Assembly: GCA_964030785.1 (NCBI GenBank)
Contig: OZ034975.1
Span: forward strand, 46,588,569 to 46,652,568
From: Siderastrea siderea
Lineage: Eukaryota; Cnidaria; Anthozoa; Scleractinia; Rhizangiidae
Reading direction: 5' to 3'
DNA: 64,000 nucleotides
Of the stretch, positions 45,464 to 57,000 are shown in pieces. The notes under the pieces were generated by a model, which was given only the letters and a program-made list of their open reading frames with translations, made no database searches and was not told where the DNA came from. Every line of letters starts with the position of its first letter. Position 1 is the first letter of the stretch. A program made the translations under genes and the position numbers.

Positions 45464-45620
45464 ATAGTTGGATTTGTTGTTAGAGTCTAATAGCCAGGAA
45501 AAAATAAGCACTATTTCAAGCTGGGATTAGCCTTTTGGTATCAATATTCAACAAGCCAGGCGTTTAAGAAAATCCCAGCCAGCTCAATTCCAGACTGTAG
45601 AGCCGCGAGATCTTTGTCGA

Positions 45621-46180
45621 GGTGTGTTCCTTTGGGAGGATGTCAGGGATGTGGATCAGGATTTATGATCGAAGATCACTTGGATGATGGTGCCCCAAAG
45701 GGACAAGGTTTTGATATGTCGGATCAGTAATCATGACAGCTGAATTATAAACAATAAGAACGGTACAGGTCATGACAATTTCGTGGTAAAACCGAAAGTT
45801 TTTATACAAGCCACTTCAACTATTTGCACTTTGCTGGTATTTCGTCCGTTTCCTGACGAATTGAAATAGATGTAGGCAGAAACAGGGCTAAAAATTATAA
45901 TTTTACGTCTTCTTGACAGCTCCAAGTGGGAAATGCGAAGAAAATGCACCATTCGCAGCGAAAACCGCTGTACACAATGATTTTTTTCGAATCTTTATCC
46001 AAAGGAACGCCCTGGATCATGAATCCCATAATCTCTTTTCGGATCACTCAGATCAGTCACTGATCCGATGAGTCCTTATCCAGAGTGGATTCGATAGATC
46101 ACTGTTCTGAACATGAATTCGTTCAAAGGAACGCGATGGGTCACAAATCCGGATCTGGATCCTCCCAAAGAAACACACTC
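45621..46180. mobile_element. MITE with 'tgtgttcctttgggagga' ends
   Basis: The left end 'gtgtgttcctttgggaggat' and following 'gtggatcaggattt' are mirrored at the right by 'aaatccggatctggatcc' and 'tcccaaagaaacacac'. Length is about 560 bp, with many GATC words inside. It appears non-autonomous. A second, rearranged partial copy lies at about 47390-47710. Confidence 0.7.
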
Positions 46181-48032
46181 CTTAGCCTGCGTGGAAGGCG
46201 CCAAAGGGGAAAGCAAATGCAGGAGTGATTACACGCGAGCAAACTGAGCGAGAAGCGCGAGAGGAAGAAAGATGGATCGCTTGCTACCAAGTTACTGTTT
46301 TCTTTATTGCAGCCTGTAATTTGCACCCCAAGGTGAGCTGTCCAGCTTGTCGCAAGCGTGGAAAAATCAGAAAAAATTACTACTGTTCAAAGTCTCAGAA
46401 CTCGATATCCAGATTGAAAAGATGGGAAAGATCTCAGGAGCATAAAATCTCTCCATCAACAAATGATCAAGACGAGTTGAATGCGCGTTGTCGTATACCT
46501 TTAGTGACGGCCGATTGAAATAAATTTGTCTTCTGCAGTTCCGGCTCACGGAAACAAAATTTCGATATCGCCATGAGCTCCAAATAACGCGTTTAGTTAC
46601 ATGAAAATAAGATAAGTTTGTTGTCTCTACTTGTACGCTTCGGAGATTAATTTGTCTCGAGAAAAAGAAGGAACACCTCTGGGACCAGCGTTTGACTGGA
46701 CGATTCGCGAAAAATATTTTGAAGGGGTAACACAGTGTGAGAAAATTCGGTGTCTGTTTCGGTTAAGGACAAACCTCTTCACTAATGTCAAAAAATAACG
46801 ATGATAATAATAATAATAAAACCTGTCATCATGACGGAAAACCAGGTGCGATTGCGTTCTTTGCCCGAAACAAAATTTGTTCACCGACAGATAAACTTAA
46901 AAAGGGGCCGACGGGTAGCTACCGGAAGCTAGTGTTCTGACAATTGATTGGTAACATATTCACCAGGAGGTAAACCTTGCGCGAAACGTGACCATTCTGC
47001 AATCATGATATGCACAACAAGCCAGGCTATTTTAATACCGGATCAGCCCTATATGTGGACACCATATAATAGGACTACCAGCACAGCTCCTTCAAACGCC
47101 AGCTCGGATTCTCTGAAGGCAGATACTGCTGCAAGCGCAACTCATGGCAACTGCATCATGACGGAGTTCCTCAGCCGAACGAAAGAGAACACAGTATGAG
47201 AATTTGACCTGAGCAGGAGCCGAGGAAGAACTCCTTGTTTAGCTGTGGGCTGACAAGATTAATTGGAGAGTCGAGAAAACATGAAAACGTGGACCAGATT
47301 TGTTAGTGCGATTACGATTTTAAGTCAAACAACTGTACAGGCTCCATCATGGAGGCTGGATCCAACAACGTTCAAAGAGAGTCAATTTATGGCAGGTTCA
47401 TCGTAAAACCGAATTTTTTTTCCTCAAGCCACTTCAACTATTTGCAGTTAGCTGGAATTTCGTCCGTCTGATGAAATTCAATCGATACGACAAGAAACAG
47501 GGCTAAGTTGCGATTTTTTTTTAAGTCTCCTTAGGGTACTTTCCTTCGACTTTGAGATGAGAGGATCCGGATCAGGATTTCTGAGCCGTCGGAATCCACT
47601 CATGTACCCCAAGGGTTCACCGGATCACTGATATGAGCGATCCAAACATAGATCATCGAATTCATGATCCATCCCGTTCCTTTGGATAGTGGATTCGAAA
47701 TTAATCACTGTACACACCGGTTTTTGCTGTGATTGGTATATTTCTCTAGCGTAGGGCATAAGCAAGGAAGGAAATTTCCGTTCTTGAAGAACATAATTTC
47801 GCAACAGAACGAATCAAACTACATCTACCCTTCCCTAAGTAAAATCGTTTGACTGTCCACCTCCCAGCCAGGAATATTATCTAACTAAAATTCATTAATT
47901 GTCACTTAATTATCATAAAGCATGTTTCGTTCAGCGGTTATCCACTATACAGCTGTCATGGCGTCTTGGCGTGCAAGCTTTTCAGTTTTCATTTGCAAAT
48001 AGTCAAGCTTTAAAGCGCCGTACGACTTCAAA
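46181..48032. other. Interval with a partial second MITE copy
   Basis: 47395-47520 repeats the interior of the 45.6-kb MITE ('ccacttcaactatttgca', 'atttcgtccgt', 'gaaacagggcta'). 47565-47700 repeats its GATC-rich end segments ('ggatccggatcaggattt', 'gttcctttggatagtg'). An open frame at 46225-46515 has no supported identity. The bases before 48033 presumably hold the promoter of the next gene, but no core element is obvious. Confidence 0.45.
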
Positions 48033-51000
48033 ATGAACGTGGAGCGAGTTGCATTTCCTGGGCCATTATGTGCTCCTCTTGCCTACGACCCTTCATTTAA
48101 AGGTTTGTGCATTTTTGGATGGTTATCATGAGTAAAAATCGTTGCCCTAATCGTATCATTTTATAGGTTCCCTTATCCTTCACCTGTTCTTCCATCAATT
48201 TTCAGTTGAAGTTCGACTCCACGAGCCTCTCTGGAAAGTTCAGTTTTCTCCAGACGATGTTGCTATTGAGGTTTTGACGTTGTGTTCCCAGTTAGAGCCA
48301 CTTTGCAAGAAAGAATATTCTGTAAGAAAAAGTTTGTTTACTTTTTGCCTGGTTAATTAGTTTCATTTCAATTCACAGTATCTGCAAAACAATCTAGACT
48401 AACTTCTAATCCTAAAAAAATTGTCAGTTGGAGAGAGACTTTTAATGGAATTGCAGTGCTCCGAAGAATGATTGTAACCATGAGTGGCTGCACTAGTTGC
48501 CCAGAAAGGTTACTCTGCAGCCCTGAAATGATCCAGTTTCCTGGTGGCGTGGGGGGGGGGGGGGGGGGGAGAGTAATCTGTTAATCTGGAGATGTGCTGC
48601 TGGGACTCTGAGACCCTTGCCTTATCCCAGACTATGCTCAGTTACAATTGGCAACCCTATTCTAGACTAGACACCAAAAGTCCCTACCCTTTGCAACTTT
48701 TCAACTGATAAGTTTCCCAATAAATGGTACCCTATTATTGCTCTGATTTATATACCCTATCCCAGACTAAGCTGCTTGAAAACTACACCCTTCACAGTAG
48801 CACATACCTATCTAGCTTATTTATATGAGTACCCCTGTGGGTCTAGCCTGCGCGCAGGCATCTCCTGATTCCTTTGCTTCATGTAGAAAAGAGCCATCTC
48901 CATAACGGCATCGCTAATCATGTTCCAGTATCCTGCTGTTTTGCAGGAATTCATGCAAAGTGCTCTAATTGGTTGCCTGACAGTAGACATTGTTAGATTC
49001 AATTCTGATTGGCTGTCATCAAAAACACTCAGGGTAATTTGCGGCATAATTTCAGCGGGGCTTTCAGTTGATCAACACCGTGACTTAGTGCTGTATATTT
49101 TGCCTGTCTTGAAGCATAACGATAGAAATCTTGTTCAAGGTCACGGAGAATTTAAAGTTTACAAGGAAATCCCTTTCTCTACAGTTTGCTACTTTCATTA
49201 TAATCACATATATCAGTAAACTATGTGTTGGAAAGCTACAGAAGCGACAAAGATTTTATAATAACTTGTGAAAAATCCAGGAGAAATGTTTGCAGTGACC
49301 ACAGTTTAAAACTTTACAAGGTGCACAGGACTGACAGTAAAGAAAATAGGTCCAAACGCTTGGAAAGTGTAGTGTGGAAATGTCGGGTCCTCTTGAGCAG
49401 CCATTTCTTTTGGAGGAATCGTTCCTGTTTGCCTTACAGCATCAGTTTGCTGAAATTTAAAACCCAAAACAGTAGGATACTGGAACATGATTAGCAACGC
49501 CATCACGCAGACGTCCCTTTTCCGCGTGAAGCAAAGGAAATAGGAGACGTCTGTGCGCAGGCTACCGTGGGTCCTGATCCGGAAATGTTCCCCAACCCTA
49601 ATGATCACCAAATCAACTCTGAAAATGATCCCTTTTTTCTTTACTGGCTGTGAAATGGTCCCCAATAAATTTTAGGAAACCATTAACTGACCGTAGACCT
49701 TAGAGCTGAGATGTTAAAAAGACCACGTAACCAAGAAGAAACTTACAATCAAAAATATTGTTTTCCTGCTCTGGAAACATGATTTTAAGGTGCCACTGGG
49801 ACGAAAATTCATAGGTTTATTTCGGCCAAATTCTGTCGCAGAATATCGCATTTTGATCATATTTCTCCAGAAAACTGAACAACAAACGTTCCATCCTAAT
49901 ATTTTTTAGCTCCAAAGTCGCGTAAAATGTGTCCGTCGTTACTGAAAACGTGTTCCTGGGTGATTGTGCAATTTAATAGCTTGTGACGTCAGAGGCTCAC
50001 CTCAGTCGCGTTTCCTTGTGTTTTGACTGAAGATGTCTACCGTCGACTGCGAAACCTCCGAAGAGTATTTCTACGATTCGAAACAGTCTTTAGCTTCCAA
50101 AGCCTCTGAGGATTCGTTTCATTCGGCAAATGAAGAATTTTTCTTTCCGTACGATGTAAGAACTGATGTGAGGTTTCAACTAATAATCTTGTCAACAAAC
50201 TGTTTAAAGTTTTTTTTTCTCGCCATATTATTTGAGTTATTTGGCGGCAGTTCAAAATATAAGCGAAATATGCTTAGACAATGATTGTAGTTCAGGCCCC
50301 AGTTGCTCAAAAAGTGGATAATTATCTCTTTTTCAACGGATAAGTCGCTGTCCGGTGGGTAAAATTTATCGCTTCACCTCGGTTGTTCAAAGCTTGGATA
50401 GCGCTATCCAGCCAGCTGTTCAGCCGCTATCCAGCGATCATAAAGTTGTCCATTCCAAGATAGGTTGTGTAACTTTTATACACTGTAAACCTGTAGCAAA
50501 ATAGACATGGCTATTCGAAGAATTGATCTTTTAAGCTGTTGAAATTTAGACAAAACACCTATGAAAACTCGCGAATTCTCAACCATGGGTCGATCGATGT
50601 TACTGTTGGTGTGGGAGAAAATAAAAGAAGCGATACTTTGTCTGCCGTTGTTTATGTTCATTATATATTATTAAAAAAAGCACTGAAATTTTTGGCCATT
50701 CTTGGCATAGTCTGGGAAACTTTCTTGAAAAACCGTAATTGTTGTAATCAGCTGGCAGGCAGCTTATCGTGTTTATCAAAGTACAGTGGTCACTCAACAC
50801 ATTGAAACACAAATGCTTTGCGCTGCTAAATATTTTAAACAGTTTTTATAGAATTCTTTTTCTGAGCCAAAGGAAGTGAAATAAATCAAAACCTTTTTTT
50901 TTCAAGAACTGGAGGCCTTGTGTGACCGGAATCTAAATATTTGTAGTCAAAATTAAAAGGCACAAGGAAAATTTTCCGCTGCTCAACAAACAACATGCGG

Positions 51001-54000
51001 ACCGCCGTGGAAACGAAGCTTTCGCTTGCCTTATTCGCTGCGTAAAAATAATGACTTGACATTTAATCATTTTTCTTAGTAGTTCATTTACTAAGATTGC
51101 TATGACAGGTAAAAAGAAATAACATTGTTAAACCCTTAGGCAAATAGTGGTGTGTGATATTTTTTCCCAACTTCAATTTCCACGCACCGACGATCCGATC
51201 TATTAAAGCGTTTATCTTGAACAACAACAACATTTTATTTGTATTTCCAATCACAAATGCCATTGCACATAGAAAGGAGAAAGAAAAAAAGTCGCAAAAT
51301 CGATTAATTTACAATTCCTGTGTCTACTGATCCATTTCTTAATGCAAAAGTGTCGTAAATAAAGTAACCTAATTTTTTACAAGTGAAAGCGTCAATGCTA
51401 TTTAAGAGAAATACAATTTTAAGAATCGAAATCGGAATATTTACTAATAATATCGTCCATTAAAGATTTTCTAATTGCATCATATCTATTGCAAGATAAG
51501 AGGAAGTGTACTTCGTTTTCAACTTCATTTGAGCTGCAGCATTGACAAATTCTCAGATGCCCAGGGAGTTTAGGGGTGGAATGTCTTCCATTTTCAATTC
51601 TTAGGTTGTAATTACCTAACCTAAGTTTTGCTACTGCCCGAACAATAATGTCAATAGACTGTTCACCGACAGGGAATAAAGAGAGAAAAGTTTCTCCACA
51701 TTCAGGATGGTATGTTATAAAATAAATGTCCATGCTTCTAAGCGATTACTGCTCTGAAATTAGCACACGCGGAATTAAAAAAAAGGAAAAGATAAGCAGT
51801 ACAAAATATATCAGCTTAATCACGGCGGTCAGGATTGCATTCGCCGAGGATCTTCGCGCTAGCAAACAGCAGAACTGAAAGGGTTTACCACGACGATAAT
51901 AAATTTCAAAATACGTTAAAAGAAAATCAGTTTTGCACAATGGTGGATGCGTTAAAGAAGAAACAAACTATCATGCACTTCAACTGCACTATAAGATTAG
52001 GTAAGTTACCTTTCGTCTTGTTCGCGCAGATAATGTTTTTTCTGGTCCTTTTTTCCATATAGTTGGAATGGGCAATGGAATGATCGACCTCTGGGATCTT
52101 GCGACATGAACGGGCTTCTGGAAAAACTCGTCCGTGAAGTGATCAAAATGCCTCTCGGGTTGAAATTCGCACTGTGTGTGAGTACAAACGTTGTCCTTTT
52201 TTCCATTGCGGGTCCGCCCGCAGGGCTTCAATGAAGGAAAATACCAGCTCGTTGGTTGGATTTATTGTTGTAGCATTGTACAACACAAGTATTACCTGTC
52301 ATTACTGCTGCAGCAAGGAAGATTTCAAAGTCGTAGACAAAAACTTGGCAAGAAATCTTTCCTCGAGGACAATTTACTTTCCCGTGGCAAGTAACCATGT
52401 GAAGGCACTAGGTTTGAGGTGAGCCTCTGACGTCACTTCCGCTTATTTGCAAGCCAGCTTCCGGAACAAAGGCCAGTAAAGGCGGCCGCAAAATCTCAAC
52501 AAAAACCGTCCGAAAAAAGCGACTTCTAGTCGTCGTAATAAGTTGAAATTTGGCATGGTGACAAAGAACCACAAACTATGTTCGAAAATGTAAAATTATG
52601 GAATACCAAAATTCTGGTCTCAGTGGCACTTTAAAAAATAATGAAATATCTTCCTGACTACTCAGAGTACAATTTAAAAAAGTTTTAAACTGTTGAAATG
52701 GAATATTTCGTTCGGACCAACCAAACTTCATCAGCCACGATAGAAATGTGAATATTAAGAAGGGTTATATCACTTCATAAGGGTCTCAAAGGGCCTAAAA
52801 TAGTGTTATAGATGTTAGCTAATTTAAAGCCATTGTCTCTATTCAAAGAATACTTTCGTAACCGGATCTCAATTGCCTCCCTTAGCGGCATTTGAACGTG
52901 TTGCTTTCTGTAGCGAGAACTTTGGTTTTCAATGGAAAATGAACCAGTGTTAATTCACTAAGGAGGCTGTAATGAATTTCAGTTACCGGTAGTGGAAATT
53001 TTACATTAATCTTCAGTTGTTGATTTGTACACTTAGACAACGCTAGGAAAAATTGATGCAGCCCATAAAGTGGAGTACCAAAATAAGTTTGAACCAAAAG
53101 GTATGAAGGGTTTCAGTAATTTAATACTTTTCACCACACTGATTAATAAAAGCCTCTACTCCTAAGAGTCCGGAGTTGTAATGTTGATGTGTTTTGTAAG
53201 ATGTTTAGCAACAGCAACGGTCATTGATATCTTTAAGATATCAAACAATAACTTCCACCCGCAAATGGGAAAGACCTAAGCAAAGAGGGGAAGGACACAT
53301 ATAAATAATTATTGACAGAAAGAAAAAGAAATTAATACTTTTACTTACAGCGTCAGCTGGACTTATTTGGAAGTTCCTCACTTAAAATCTCATTATCAAA
53401 CTCAAGATTACATGACTCTAAGTTTGTACCTTTTCTGGTGGGCAAGTGATCTATATATAATGCTCTTATGTTACTTTTGATTTGAGTTCACAATAGCCTC
53501 ACTAATTGTGTTAAACATTGTCATGAAACCAGCAGCCAACTAGGAACTCTCAAACACTGATGGTCAACTCTGCCACCAATCACAAGACACCAATCAGTTA
53601 TCTTGTAGTAAATAGTAATTTTTTTGTATTTACATTGTCTCATTTATGTTATTTATGTTATTTTTCATGCAGCTCAAGTACTGTTTGAGAAGATGCGGGA
53701 AATGTTACATTTTCTGCCTGATCCAAGGCCAACACTGAATGTGAGTATGCCATGCTATGGCATGTTGTGCTACCACTACAATGATCACTCCTTCATTTCA
53801 TTTGTATTTCTGCTGTTCACATCATTTCATTCTATACTAGGAATAGTTGTCACTACAGCTGCCCCCACTTTTCTTTAATTTTATTAATAATGGCAAGGTA
53901 AAATAAGCACAAACAAATAACAACATATATTGCTGTCAAGACTTGCACAACTGAAACGGTTTTTTAAAATGGTTATAAAAACGCAACAAGGCAACAATTA

Positions 54001-57000
54001 AAGTTTGTTGAAGGAGTTTGCCCAGGGAATGTCAACTACACTGGGCTTGACTATTTGTTTCACGCTTTGTATTTAGTGTATCCATTGCTCGTTCACTTCC
54101 CTTCAGTTTAAGAAATACAACTAGGGAATACAAATAATATAATAAAGGACATGCACAGCTAGCTGAAAATGTATTTTTAAAACATACAGAAACGCAACAA
54201 TTACTTATAATAACCCATTGACTTACGAGTTTCCCATGAAATACATTTTGTCTACTCAATTGAGTTTAAAATATCCTGATATAGAAAACTATGGTTACGT
54301 ATCAAGTATTAGGCAGAAAATAGCCATGAAAATGAAAATAATTATTGCTGAAATTTCCCATTCCCACCACAGGTAGCCCAAGCGTAATATAAGAGTTTGT
54401 ATGAGAAATGGAACTGAGAATTTCCATCGATAAATAAATAAGCTTTTAAAAGGTAAAGCTGCTTAATAAAGTAGATAAAATGTTACCTGATGTTGTATTT
54501 TGTCCTCCTGTGAAGGTTTAGCGCCTTTGGAGAGGTTTCAGATCTTCTACCCTAACAGTGTATAAGAGAAAGACAAGGTTGGAGAATGGAGTCAGATCAG
54601 CCATCGAACCTGCCTCGAGAACGGCTCCAATATTCACATGAAAAAAGGCATGCACTTACATTTTGTCTCGCCGTACTCACAAAGTAGTGGTTTAAGTTCC
54701 GCTTTCTGAAATCCAATGAAGTATATCTTGATTCTTCCCTGTACAAGACGACCGAAAAGTTCAAACACGAAATCGAAAACCGCTGCCATTTATCCGTGAC
54801 TCGGGAAAGTTGCCCAGTTCGACCGTTAAAACCTCGGCCGGCACTGGGAACGAGGGTCAAATTACAACCCCACCGGGAGAGGACAGTTTATATTTCACCG
54901 AACGTTTGTATCTTCAAAAATATCCAGTCCTCTCCTGGTGGGGTTGTCATTTGACGCTCGTTTCCAGTGCCGGCTGAGGTTTCAACGGTCGAACTGGGCA
55001 ACTTTCCCGAGTCGCGGATAAATGGCGGCGGTTTTCGAACTCATGTTCGAACTTTTTGATCGTCTTATACGGGGAAGAATCAAGGTATACTCCATTGGAT
55101 TTCAGAAAGGGGAACTTAAACCACTACTTTGTGAGTACGGCGAGACAAAATGTAAGTGCATGCCTTTTTTCACGTAAATTTTTAGCTGTTTGTCGAGGCA
55201 GGTTCGATCGCCGATAGGGCTCCATTCTCCAACCTTGTCTTTCTCTTATACACTGTTAGGGTAGAAGGTTAAAAACCTCTCCAAAGGCGCTGAAACTTCA
55301 CAGGAAGACAGCAAACAACACCAGGTAACATTTTAGCTTCTTTATTCAAGAGCGTTACCTTCTTAAGTCCATTTATTTTTGGATAGCAATTCTCAGTTCA
55401 ATTTTCCATACAAACTCTTATATTACGCTTGGGCTACCTGTATTCCCACAGGTTGTTGTATATCAAATTTCAACTCGTTTATGCAAATTAGACCGTGTTT
55501 ACAAAACATTGCGTTGCTTCTTAAATCCCACCATCACTTATGTAAAATGGACAGAATAATCGACAAAAAAGGTTTTCCAGCCAAGAATCTTATTCAAATA
55601 AACAATACATTTGCTTTTTGTAGCAAAAAACTCTAGATTTTCTTGTGTGCACGAACACATGCATGTAACTCTTGCAGACATGACTTTAAAACAGTGCAGT
55701 TAGTGGCGACCGGTTGATCAAAATTGGAGCCGCTTTGCGAACAGAATTGCAAAAATCATAGAAATCTGGATCAAACGATCAGTTAGACAATTTTTGAAAG
55801 GCAAATCACCATTTAAAACAACATTTACCGTACTGTAGCGCTTACCCAAGTCTTGTAAAATCTATTTGACTTCCGCAGTTTGCTTCATTTAGCTTGTGTA
55901 AATATTGCAGTTTCCCAACAGTGCCTTGTGCGCCTCGCCTTTGTTCAAGTCGAGATTTCATCTGGTATACAACAATTTCCCATGATTATGCGGGGAGTTC
56001 AATTCTGCCTCCTCCTGCGGGGGCAATTACAATCTTATGTGTATTGATGAAATATAACAAAAACTTAATGGAACTACATGTATGCAAAGAAAATGTTCCC
56101 TTGTTCAGGAACATTTCTTATGGGCAGTTAGTAGAACATTTCTTAGGGGCAATTTACATGATTGTCCCAGGTTTGCCATTGAAATGAGATCTGGGCGATA
56201 CTTTCAGTAGGTTATTATCTGCTTGATAGGAATCTTGAAAAACTTAGTACTCCATAATAGAGTCTTGGAATCTGTCATTGTGGTCTAAGCTAGTCGAAAA
56301 GTATTCAGACAGTGGAGCTTTTAAAAGTGCTTTAATTTGTGTTTTATCAACTTGAGATTTTCCATCATTGATTCCTTGCATGGATTTGACAGAAACCTAA
56401 AGTCCCTGGCTGTGTTTTATCATAAGAGTCTCAGCATGTAGGAGAGTCCCCAATTTTGATATTCCCTGCTCATGTTGTCACCGTCACTCTTTAAGCCAGA
56501 GTGCAGGTGTTTTACACCATAAAACTGTGAATTGAAGTTACGTGAATTTTCCATAAATTTTCACAAAAACTGGCCATCTACTGGACATGTGGATGCCCCT
56601 CTAGCTAAACGTTTGGCAACAAAATGGTCAATACTCAATTTTTGTGGTCACTGTGTCCAAAGTTTTGAAATGTCTTTTTACAGGAATACCTACGACAGAC
56701 TGGATTGTCATTATTGTTTCCAAGAGTTGCATCTTATTTATCAAACCCAGAAAGACCAGCTTTTCAAAGCCATAAATCTTCCATGGATGGTATGGATTTG
56801 CTTCAGTCATACTGTATTTTTTTAAAAATTTAGTTTATTTAGTGGAACCACACTTTACGGACATGCACCCACTTAAGACAGATATACTTATATTAGGGAT
56901 ACAGAGTTACTTATATTAGGAGAGATACTTATCAGAGATACTTATATTAGGCTACAAAATGCGGACTCCAGTTAATATGGACAACAGACACTTTTCCTTG

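Larger units (their letters stand above)
49785..52634. mobile_element. TTAA-flanked DNA transposon, Kolobok-like, decayed
   Basis: The element (49789-52630, 2842 bp) is flanked on both sides by TTAA. Its ends are inverted: 'ggtgccactgggac' at the left and 'gtctcagtggcact' at the right. A second inverted pair, 'tgacgtcagaggctcacctc' at the left and its exact inverse at 52418-52437, lies about 200 bp in. TTAA target sites are used by both piggyBac and Kolobok elements. The decayed THAP-like frame near the right end favours Kolobok, whose members often encode THAP zinc fingers. It also contains a nested LINE fragment (51222-51735). No intact transposase is visible. Confidence 0.7.
54371..55440. 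mobile_element. 1.07-kb palindrome carrying two mirror-image exons
   Basis: The left arm from 'caggtagcccaagcgtaa' at 54371 pairs with the right arm ending 'ttacgcttgggctacctg' at 55440. The centre lies near 54905 between 'accgggagaggac' and 'gtcctctcctggt'. Arms are about 520 bp with scattered substitutions. Each arm holds one open exon read away from the centre. It lies in the intron between 53740 and 56684 of the 48-kb gene. Confidence 0.85.

Noticed and set aside
46225..46518. 97-codon frame with a Cys-Pro-x-Cys-type motif, considered as a zinc-binding protein
   Set aside because: One short Cys pair and a basic segment are not enough, and the flanks are MITE sequence.
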